Of a stretch of 64,000 nt of DNA, positions 20,690 to 30,444 are shown piece by piece (position 1 is the stretch's first letter; each line of letters opens with the position of its first letter). This DNA is from Chrysogorgia sp. JL179-B06. Lineage: Eukaryota; Cnidaria; Anthozoa; Scleralcyonacea; Chrysogorgiidae. The notes below the pieces were generated by a model. That model did not search any database. It saw only the letters and a program-made list of their open reading frames with translations, and was not told where the DNA came from. The stretch is taken from positions 458,501 through 522,500 of the forward strand of contig JAYKKM010000501.1 in assembly GCA_035772405.1 (NCBI GenBank), read 5' to 3'. The position numbers and the translations under genes were made by a program.

Positions 20690-20880
20690 AAAAAAAGTTT
20701 TTTTATTGTGTGTTAAAGTACATTTCATCTATTTTTTTAGAGACATTTCATCTAAAATTTTTGAGAAATTTTTTCGGGGATATCATCTCTAAAACTTTTT
20801 GGAAGACTTCACAAAAATACCAAAATAATTTTTTGATACATTGCATCTAAAATTTTTGACATCATTTTTTTAAATACCGT
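20690..20880. repeat. degenerate CATCTAAAATTTTT repeats
   Basis: CATTTCATCTA, CATTTCATCTAAAATTTTTG, ATATCATCTCTAAAACTTTTTG and CATTGCATCTAAAATTTTTG recur at irregular 25-70 bp spacing between 20,728 and 20,865. On the minus strand they read as K-I-L-D-E/A-M, so they could be a decayed coding repeat. They mark the right edge of the AT-rich island. Confidence 0.4.
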
Positions 20881-20899
20881 AACTAAGAAATATCAGTCA

Positions 20900-22420
20900 T
20901 TCGTCCTAAGATGGCGTCGAGGTAAGAGCTCCATGACGGAAATTTCTATGATTAATTCTATAAGCAATTTTTGGATTTTGGATTATTTTTATTTCAACAA
21001 CTCTCTTTTCAAATAAAAATAATATGAAGTTTTTTGGACAATGGCACGTGCACGTAAGTATAAATCACATCGGGTGAGGTATGATGGTCGTTTTACTCAA
21101 GATTTTTTAAAAATTTTTATATCTATCTCATGAAATTAATACGATCACCTTGATTGACCTTCCTTATCTCTGGTCAAAACTCAAGGACGATCAACAAAAA
21201 AACTGGTCGTAAAAACACCAGGTTTAATGACAAATATATACAAAATTCACTAAAAACCTCTTGTATACGACCAGTTGCATATCCCCCCTGATTTGATCAC
21301 TGGTCGCTCTTTACAGGGTGACCACACCTTAAAAATAGGACACCCTCCTGGAAATATGGGACTGGACTGTGCTCTGATTGGTCAATTCAAATCATACTTG
21401 ATTCTGATTGGCTTAGAGCTCGGTCCAGTCCCTAACATATTGATAATAATAATATATATATTATTACTACTGGTTTACAGGTCTTAAAATTGTAGATAGG
21501 TTTTCGCTCAAAAAATCCATCCACCCAGAAAAGTGCCAATTTTAATAGAAATGGTAAAAATGTATCAACACATTGTTAATATATTTAAAGACATGGAAGG
21601 GTTGCAGGGGTGTACCCCTCAATGAAACAGAAAGTCAGCATTAATTAAGTGAGTAGTCAATGGATACTGAGATTTTAATAATTGATGAGACTTTTTTTAT
21701 GTTGATTATATCCATTATAAAGCAATTATAGCCATTATAAAGCATTATATAAATGTATTGAAAAACTCATTAATAATTCACGAAGAAGAGACAAAATAAA
21801 ATCATAACCGTGTCGTGTCTTTATTAAAATGTGATATCTCATCCTATAAGTTTACATAAATTAATTTGACTTTTACCTCTGGCTATCTCGCCTGCCCTCT
21901 ACTTTCTGCACTGGGTCTCGACGTCGTGGCATCACTAGGATTCAAGTCTCTCGTGTGACCTGTGTTTATAGTCCTGTGAGTAAGCGCTCTCGTCACCGCC
22001 TCCGATATAATTCTTGGCAAATCCGTGTCCTCTCTGGTCGCCAACGTGGATATTTCCCCGCGCTAAATTATATTTCTTTCTCATTCAACAGCCGCTGGTC
22101 CGCATTTGCGCCCACAATTCGCCTAAATGGCCCATCGCACAATTTAAACGTTGAAATATACAATTGAGAAACTAAATAGGGTACTTTACCGTTTCTTTCT
22201 CTAAATTGAAAAAGATTAGAGGTATATTACAGTAAAATGAAAAGAAGGGCAGGGGAATATGTAAAATGTGCTGGTGATAAATCGTATAATATTATTGTTA
22301 TCAAACTTAAACCGCTGGCCAATGCGCCGCGAATTATTAAATCACAATGTTATTTAGCTAAATCGCAAAGTTATTTAGCTAAATCGCAATGTTATTTAGC
22401 TAAATAACACAAAATTACAC
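20900..22420. other. unassigned AT-rich spacer
   Basis: No coding motif is recognised on either strand. Near 22,330-22,410 there are three direct copies of a unit CGCAATGTTATTTAGCTAAAT-like (about 20 bp). A pair of CTGATTGGTCA/CTGATTGGCTT motifs lies near 21,375-21,415. Short open frames here show no family resemblance. Confidence 0.4.
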
Positions 22421-22433
22421 TAAATAGTTTTTT

Positions 22434-23450
22434 TACAAATGGCGCCCCATAGCCTATCTCCATAGAGTTTCTTATTCAAAATAACAAATTTGTTTAGGCA
22501 GGCATTTGCTCTATGTATATCGTCAGCACATATAGAATTACCCATTAGATTATAAATGCCATAAACAAAAAGAAACCAGTGGTTCAAATACACTGCAGGT
22601 AACAAATCTTGTAAAATAACAAGTGAATAAAAGACAAAAGCTCTAAACTCAGATGCCTTCCAGTATTTTATAAATTTTAGAGACCTTGGACACCTTGATA
22701 TATCACTTGGCAGAGAAATCGAAAGAAGTCTTCCATCTAAAACAGAAAGCCGCCTACCGAGATAGTAGTCTTTGTCTTTATTAGACGAATCAAGCCAAGT
22801 GTTTAGAAATTGCCTTGTTACGCCCAGAAAACCAGCATGTTGTACCTCACAACAAATTCCTTGCACAGAGTCAAAGTGTGGTAAAAGCAGCAACACAGAT
22901 GGACCTTTTGTACCTTGCTGACATTTACCAGTTCTTTGGCTGGTTATTACTGTTATGTGTCACTTCTTTGAGGTACATTGCACTCATGGGTACACACGTA
23001 CAGGAGGACCATTTCCATTTTCTAGAGCAGTTCCTTCTTGCTCACACCAATCGCATCCACACACACCAATCGCATCCACACACACCATTGTACTGTTCAC
23101 AGTTCCTTACAATAGCCCTGGCAGGTGCATCAGCAGATAGAAAAAGTGCAAATACTTTCCTACACACATTGCCTTCACACAAACCCTTGTGAAAAAATGA
23201 AAAAAAAATGTGTTCATATGTGGCTTCTCTACACCAAACCACAACCCAGCCAATATCATGTGCTGTTTGCGCAAATGTGATGGAAGCTCATTCATTGTTG
23301 CCAAAATAGGCCAGACTGAATAATTAGATGACTTAAATATTGAAATGCCATCAGTGTTAAATAATATCTACATGTCATTTGGACCTTATTTACCTTCACT
23401 AATTAAATCTTTATAAACTTTTCCATGCACTACATCCTTAATTACACTTG
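22434..23450 (-). pseudogene. EnSpm/CACTA-like transposase remnant
   Basis: The minus strand, upstream first, reads DGISIFKSSNYSVWPILATM (about 23,350-23,290), NELPSHLRKQHMILAGLWFG (23,290-23,230), and a stretch with A-P-A-R-A...QYNGVCGCDWC (23,130-23,040). Then come AGFLGVTRQFLNTWLDSS, YYLGRRLSVLDGRLLSISLP, RCPRSL...YWKASEFRAF and the LPAVYLNHW block (22,840-22,570). This order matches transposase-like proteins of EnSpm/CACTA type that are common in cnidarian and molluscan genomes (my recollection of the family). Several stops and frameshifts show decay. Its 5' edge abuts the first visible exon of the BEN-domain gene. Confidence 0.6.
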
Positions 23451-26027
23451 CATCACCAGTTCTCAAATCCAATTGAGGCAGAACTCAAGTCTAAGTTGGA
23501 GGCAGCTAATGTAAGTTAGTTTATATAACTCTTTCTAAAATAGATTTGTCGTCCCAAGGCATCTGATTGGTTGAGTGCCTATGCTTCTTTACCTGGGTAT
23601 AATGCATAGAAATGCATGTAATGTCAATGGCTTTGCATGTGAAAGATTTTGTAAATATAAAGTTATTGTAAATTGATTTGAAAGCTCACAAATATCCTAC
23701 CTTTGATTACAGGGTGTAAGAGGGGAAGATGAAACTGAGGACACAGATAGTGATGATTATGAGGTAAAATTTGATCTGCCATATTTTAATTTTATTTGTC
23801 CTATTTATGATATTTGCCATTCTTCTTAGGATATCCATGCTTTATTTTTGCAAATCTACAGCATTGATAGAGCTTGTTTTTTTCGTTAAGTGTTTTTGTG
23901 TTGATACTAATGTTTTTCCACTATGTTTTAAATTATCAAGATTTCTAGTTATTGTAAAATGGACTTGTTACAATGACAAAAGCTGTCTAGTATATGCCAT
24001 TGAAGACAGTGTATTTCTTTTGTTTTGTCATTGATCTTCGAGAAGATGTAAAAACCTAATATTATAAGTTTTAAATTTTGATTTTGCAACAGGATAGGGA
24101 AAATCTGCAGAAGCAGATTCGATTCCTTGAAGCTGAAAACAAGCTTTTAAAATCCAAAAATAAAAGGCTGCAGCAGATGCTTCAGGACCAAAAGAGTAAA
24201 CTTAATAATTATTAACAGACAATTTCAAGGTTATTAATGCCAGGGGCAAACATGGTCAAATGAGGGCGAATGCTACGCCTATATATTTTCATATGAAAAT
24301 GTCAAGATTGCTGAGAAATCGGTAGATGTTTTACAATGTATGCTTGTTTTAATCGAACATGGAAAAAGTTTTGTACCAATTTGCATGTAAGTCTTTGTTT
24401 ATTTATACTGGACAAAGGGTGACAAGAAGCAATTTACAAGCCAGTATAATGAATGATACTGATAGGTTGTACTATTAAACAAGATGATTAGAGAAGGCTT
24501 ATAAAACAACATACAAAGCTTTTTCTATGTTCTCTTGAAGTCTTGCAGAAATTGTGAAATGACAAGCCCATTTTCAATTAAAACAAGCAAAACAGTTTAC
24601 CCACTTCTCATTAATTTTGGCATTTTCATATTAAAATATATTGACTGTGTTCACCCCAGACTCTTTTCACTTATTTCAATATTGCATCAATAGCCTTGAA
24701 ATAGTCTATTGTATAACTTGATGACCCTTTATTTACTGTTCTTTAAAATTTTACACTAATAAAATGTTTATACTACTGTCCATACCATCTGTAAATGAAG
24801 GTATATCTGATATACTCAATGTTGTGAATGGACTCGATGGGAAGCTGGAGAAGTTCAACAAGAAAATGGATGAAAGATGCTCATCTCCATGTCCAGGAAA
24901 TTCTAACACGCCACCAACCACTCCCCTTAGACTTCTTGACACAAGATCAGAAAGTCCAACATAAAGCCAGGTACATGCTCCAACACCTACATGACTCCTC
25001 CAACCAACAAGGTCACCATTGACAAGTTTGGAAAATAGAACACCAGAATTGAGAATGGTAAGAATTATGTGTCTTGTTTAGCTTTTTGTAATGTCACTTT
25101 TCATGATGTCTTTAACTTGAAAACATCGACTATTGTAACCCACCAAAAAACTAAGGACAGCGCATTATGACTTGCTGAGAAGATAATTTGAACATGATGA
25201 CAATTGTTCGTAATAAATAAGGGAAACACTTCTGGCTAAAGCCTAGATTCCTGTTGTTTTAAAGTGACTTTACCTTGCTGAAAAGTTTGTCAAGTTTTTA
25301 GCAATTATATAACCGTTATAATAATATTACGTATACCCCAAAATTGCAGATGCTCTAACCCTTTCTACTAAAAGTGTTTAGAATTTTTGTTCTGACTGAA
25401 TGAGGTGTTCCTCATGTGAAGTCTATTTGAAGTTGTATTCTGAAAACTTAAATTTTCATATTTGTTTATTTTGCTCTGTACATATAGATAACATTATGGG
25501 AAGGAAAAGAAATTGCAGAGGGACAAAAGAAAATTTTAAATTCAAAGAGGGGAAGTGTGACAGACTTCACAAACACGTTACTAAGGATGGTCTTCAAGCT
25601 AGATGAGCTTGCTGAAAGTTCCCTGACTGGGAAAACCAGTAATGCGTTCAAAAACTCAAAAATAGCCAAACCAAAGCTACAGGATGTAGATAATGTAATT
25701 GGTGAGTTTGATGTATAAGAATTATAGTAAATTATTACAGATTACTAAATACACATACAGTAAAAACTTGCGTATAAGAACCACCATTTTTCAAGTTAGC
25801 CAAAAAAGCTTCTTAAATAAGTGATATTTACTGGGATTTTAGGCTATTTAGGTTCTTAAATAGGTTCTTATTTTCTCGAGGAAAGGGTGCTTGCTGTTGG
25901 TCCAACAACAATCTGAAAATGGGTGTGGCCCCTTGCTTTTGTATAATGAACACTTTAATTATAACTAATATGACCACATAATCAAAAAGAACCCTGCTCT
26001 TATTTACGTCCAGGTCATTTATGTAAC

Positions 26028-26062
26028 AACTAGAAATACGAATTCGCAATAATCCCCTCGCA
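26028..26062. repeat. CTAGAAATACG...CCCCTCGC motif, left copy of an inverted pair
   Basis: CTAGAAATACGAATTCGCAA followed by TAATCCCCTCGC. The inverse form, GCGAGGGGTTGTTGCGTATA then CGTATTTCTAG, occurs at 31,430-31,460. A third relative is at 38,009-38,047. The pair lies inside the pogo-like ends and may mark another nested element. Confidence 0.45.
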
Positions 26063-26121
26063 CACCATGGCCATGTATTTCTGTTTTTCAAAAATTCACA
26101 ATTTCCAAAAGCCCGTTTCGT

Positions 26122-26720
26122 CGAAGAAACAGATTTGGAATTAGCGAGTCAACATACATAACATACGCGTTTACTATATTACGAGAACGTGAGTACACTT
26201 CGTAAAAACGGTTTATGTACTTAGAAATTAGTCGATTATAAACTGGTCACTTCATCGTATATTATTTTGAACGTTATCTCGATCAATATTTAACCGTTTT
26301 CAATTCTGAAAACAGATTTAGAATTAGCGAGTCAAAATACATCACATATGTGTCTACTATATTACGAGAAAGTGAATACCCTTCGTAAAAATGGTTTATG
26401 TACTTAGAAAGTTAGTCGGCTTTGTCGGCTATGATTAGCCGGTCACTTCGTCGAATACTACGTTGAATATCTCGATCAATATATAACCGTTTTCAATTCT
26501 GAAAACAGATTTGGAATTAGCGAGTCAAAATACATAACATATGTGTCTACTATATTACGAGAACGTGAATACCCTTCGTAAAAATTGTTTATGTACTTAG
26601 AAATTAGTCCGGGCTTGGTCGGCTATGATACTCTCGATCAATATATAACCGTTTTCAATTCTGAAAACAGATTTGGAATTAGCGAGTCAAAATACATACT
26701 CGGACTCGGATTTCTATTTC
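26122..26720 (+). repeat. tandem satellite, about 190-bp unit, 3.3 copies
   Basis: Units begin GAAACAGATTTGGAATTAGC at about 26,126, 26,310, 26,502 and 26,664. Each carries TACTATATTACGAGAA(C/A)GTG and CCTTCGTAAAAA further on. Spacing is about 184, 192 and 162 bp; the third unit has a deletion. A partial relative in the opposite orientation is at 37,580-37,790. Confidence 0.75.
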
Positions 26721-26813
26721 CTCAAAAAACTCTGTCTCTTGTGACGGTTCAATTTAATCTGAGTATCAAGTTACCAGTGCCACATTTTCCGATGCCGCGC
26801 ATGAGGACGGTTG

Positions 26814-26844
<31 letters not shown>

Positions 26845-26851
<7 letters not shown>

Positions 26852-27147
26852 TCTTAGATCTAGGAACGGCTTGGATCTCGCGTGATAAGGGACTAAACAC
26901 CGGTCGATATTAGCGCCCTCAGGCCTTTGGCCGGCGCGAAGCGCCGTGCGAGGGGATTAAACTACAACAAAACTAGAATGTTTATAAAACAATGGAACCG
27001 CCTGACAGAAAATAATTTCAAAGTAATCCCCTCGCCCGGCGCGAAGCGCCGGCCGAAGGCCTGAGGGCGAGGGTGCTAATATCGACCGGCGTTTAGTCCC
27101 TTATCACGCGGATTCCAAGCCGTTCCTGATCTCGGATCCGATTTATT
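26845..27147. mobile_element. fold-back MITE flanked by (TA)n
   Basis: Arms of about 110 bp: 26,850-26,957 and 27,030-27,143 are near-perfect inverse copies (for example GTGATAAGGGACTAAAC in the left arm and its complement in the right). Each arm contains the small palindrome GGCGCGAAGCGCCG beside CCTCAGGCCT. The element sits between (TA)n runs at 26,817-26,844 and 27,152-27,176, consistent with TA target preference. Confidence 0.7.
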
Positions 27148-27179
27148 TTATTATATATATATATATATATATATATGGT

Positions 27180-29560
27180 CAACGGCCTACCAACTTGGCC
27201 TGTTTACGGGGCAGAAAGTAAGGTCAAAAACATAGTGAAAACACCAGCAATCAACGCGAAATACGTCTTGCTAAGAAAAAACAAACACAGCGATACTATT
27301 ACGTCAAAAGACCGTGAGCAATGGCGACAAGTTTGGTGATGCTAATACAATATTAAATGTGACTACAGATAAGCTGCCAGGTAAGTGAGTTAAGTAATAG
27401 CCTATAGGTCTGGATATTTTAATTGGTAGTATATACACAAGCTTTCTCTGCCATTGTTATGCTTATGCTTTCTCTGTCGTTATGCTTTTGCTTGCAAAAC
27501 TCTGTTTTTAACAGTCCTGAACAACACCGGTCGGTAGCCGAGTGTTTTGCTCACTTCTCGAGTGCCATTATAACTCGATAATCACACAAGACAAGGTTTT
27601 TTATTTCTTTTATAAAATAACACCATTAAATTAACAATAAAGCCATGAAAAATGCAGATTTCACTGTTATTATATGCGTTGTTATGTGCGTTGCTAGGAA
27701 GACTTTGTAGCGATTTTAGTGATGAAAATGTACTCAACGTTGCAGTTAAAATATTCTGTTGTGTTAGTACCTTGATTAGCGTTGTATCCAGGTGTTCTTT
27801 GAGTTCCTTTTGTGATTTGAAGTACTTAAAATACGTCGAAACAACAAAATTTACGCGAGGAACACGTTATAGCTTATGCTTTTAATATTGAGTTATAATG
27901 ACACAGTTTTTGAGCTCAATGAACTAGATATGGATGTGTCGGCTCAGCCACCAAGCAGGTGAAATGCACCTTGATCATCCTGATTATGTTTATGTGGTGA
28001 TATAATTTACTCTAATACATGCATAAATGTTGTGCTTTTAATTGTTGTATGGGCATTTGTACATTTAGTAGTGTTTCATTGTAAACATGCATTGTACAGG
28101 TTTATAGGCCTGGCCTGGCCTCCACTTAGTGTTTCTGTGTAAACACTTTTGTCCTTGGAGTAGAACTGCACATGCAATGCCGGTCCCATATATATTTAAG
28201 ATTGATTGTTGAAGTGCTTCCTGAAGGACATTATAGTAGATTTTATTACATTTCTTACAAACAATCAAATGTAAAATTAATATAATATGTGCGGTCACCA
28301 AACTAAAATGTTTCAAAATGCATAACAACTTTTTTACTCAAGTTTTTGCTTTAATAGTCAATTAAGGAAAATGTAAGTACTGAGTAACAAATATTAACTA
28401 GAATTTATAATGTCAAAAATGATGCCCTGTGTTATATAGCAAAACATGCTACACACGTTATGTAAGCAGCCTCAAAATGATTTGTCAGTAATGAGATACT
28501 GTTGCCGTAACTTTTTATCTTATTATTTACTTTTATTCTCTAATTTTTTGTTATTTTTGCTAATTGAGGTGCTAATGTAAAGCAATGCTGGGCTTATATC
28601 TGTGTGGGCTTAATTATCTTATATTAAATCAGAAGGTATTTTCTATTAACAAACAGGGGGCCAATAACTAGGGTTCTTATAAGCCGGATTGTACAGTATT
28701 TTATGATTGGGTAGGTTGATGCAGTCTCGCTGTATTAGGGAAAATGTTAGGGATTGAACGTGTGTCAGCTCACTATTGCGACAATGCATTAAGCAGGCAA
28801 AGGGCATGTCAACCATTATAATACATAATGTTGCATGCTCTGCTGTTGCATAGGCTATTGGGTTAATTATATTTATCAATAATAATCAGTGTTATGCATG
28901 CACCATTGGTCATCCACAACCTATAGGGATGTGGTGAATTATTGCAGATATTTTAACATTTTTGGATATTGTGAGAGTCATTATGAACCATAGCTGACAT
29001 AATAGTGACTATAAGTTGATTATTTAAATCATAAACAATTGATGCAGCTATAATGTGACAAGTTAATTCTTTCTTAGTGACCGATGGTAGTATTAACACC
29101 AGAAGATTTAAAGTGTTTATATATATATATATATATATATACAATGAAAAATTCAGTTTGAAATAAACTCTCCTACTTGAAAGAACAAAATAATTAATTA
29201 TAAAGATTGGCATTTGCAACTCTTCCATAATTATAATCTCAGTTAGATATTAAGATTTGTTTGATATGTAAATCAGAGGTGTAGCCAGATGGGGGGCCGT
29301 AGGGCCTGGCAAAATTCCTGCCCTCCCCTGGCAAAATAAGTGGGGCCCCTGAGAAAATTTGTACTCTTCGCTCTTCGTTTTCCTCAGTTAGGCTGCCCCC
29401 CTAGGTTTTTCCTGGCCGGCTGCCTTGACAGAAAATCCTGGCTATGCCTCTGATGTAAATGTCCTCATTTTGACATCATGCTGCATAATGACTTATTGAA
29501 GAAGCCTGTAAATAGACCTTATTCAAAAATAGCCGCTGATTTAATATTCTTTTATATACA
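27180..29560. other. intronic spacer, no assigned gene
   Basis: No recognised coding sequence. A possible exon fragment ends at 27,381 before GTAAGT, and a 77-codon frame at 27,652 starts with a hydrophobic stretch; neither is supported by motif. A (TA)n run lies at 29,119-29,141. Confidence 0.35.
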
Positions 29561-29800
29561 TACAGTACTGCTCAGAAATAACCTAACCAAAAACGCGTTC
29601 CGAACGCGTTCCGAACGCGTTCCAGAACGCGTTCCGGATGCGTTCCAGAACGCGTTCCGAACGCGTTCCAGATTTCAGGCTATACATGTCGTGATCAGTT
29701 CGGCCATATCCGGAAATTGTCGTCACTTTCCGATTCGTAGCGTCATCTTGTTTCATATCGTCGCTCCGCCATATTTACTGAATATAAGAGATATTTTACG

Positions 29801-30136
29801 ATGAGAAAGCTTTCATTATATGCAAGAAAACGAGTAATTTCTTTGAGATCTGCTGGAGTAAAGATTCCAAAAATAAAAGATACTCTAATCGAGGAAGGAA
29901 TTAAAATCTCAAGATCATCAATCTGTCTTTTTCTTTTGCGATATCGAATGAGTGGTCAATTGAACGATGCTCCTCGCAGTGGTCGAAGGCCAAAAGTGAC
30001 AGAAGAACATATCAAATTTATAGACGAATATGACTCGCCGGTTATATATAGATATTATAATATAGATCGCCGGTTATCCAGGCGAAACAAATTATGGACA
30101 AAACGTCTTGATTCACGAGCTCTTGCGCATTGCTGA
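29801..30136 (+). pseudogene. Tc1-like transposase, N-terminal DNA-binding part
   Basis: ATG 29,801 starts MRKLSLYARKRVISLRSAGV, then I-P-K-I-K-D-T-L-I-E-E-G-I and RSSICLFLLRYRMSGQLNDA, and P-R-S-G-R-R-P-K-V-T. This is the paired-like double helix-turn-helix that binds transposon ends, with the linker GRRPK basic motif, as in Tc1/mariner transposases. Similarity stops at about residue 75 (near 30,030) and a stop follows at 30,134. The DDE/D catalytic domain is absent. Confidence 0.65.
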
Positions 30137-30390
30137 CCGCCACAGCTTGTGATACGAGTAGTTTAGTTCGCTACAACCTTAAGTCGTAGAAGAAGAGTAA
30201 TATGAATTTATATCTACGGATTATGTTTTGCTTCGTCCGAACATAAGCATGTAAACATGTCAATCAAAAACGACCTTCGAACATGAAATACCGCCGACGA
30301 TATCACGATAGTATAAAGTTAAAAAGTAGAGTGCGCGTAGACAGGGTTTTGGATATATAGCAAAGTGAAAAGGTGGTAAAGGGTATCAAG

Positions 30391-30444
30391 ATTTTTAATG
30401 ACGAAATACTGACGTTTCGAGCGGAGCCCTTCATCAGAGTAAAA
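30391..30444 (-). ncRNA. candidate hammerhead ribozyme
   Basis: The minus strand contains CTGATGA (30,437-30,431), a short stem GGGC-TCC-GCTC with one extra A (helix II), GAAA (30,418-30,415), a very short CG...CG helix III enclosing about nine bases, and GTC before the predicted cleavage site at 30,400/30,399. Sequences flanking the core (TTTTACT and ATTAAAAA) can pair as helix I with one mismatch. The order of CUGAUGA, GAAA and UH is that of a hammerhead. Very short helix III is known for the ribozymes of Penelope-like retroelements. An inverted half copy follows at 30,449-30,485. Confidence 0.45.

Noticed and set aside
12790..20900. Firm assignment of the AT-rich island to a named virus group
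   Set aside because: No capsid, polymerase, packaging ATPase or integrase is visible; composition and gene packing alone are not enough.
21275..21487. 70-codon plus-strand frame
   Set aside because: No family resemblance; ends in ATA-rich low complexity.
24962..24994. Alternative genetic code to explain in-frame TAA and TGA in the BEN exon
   Set aside because: Other genes here end normally at TAA/TGA and the transposase ends at TGA; pseudogenisation or a wrong exon border is simpler.
26585..26851. 88-codon open frame ending in I-Y-I-Y repeats
   Set aside because: It is satellite plus (TA)n sequence.
27310..27381. Possible exon ending in CTGCCAG before GTAAGT
   Set aside because: A good donor but no acceptor, partner exon or recognised product.
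27652..27885. 77-codon frame with a hydrophobic start resembling a signal peptide
   Set aside because: It lies in an intron full of repeats, with no splice or domain support.
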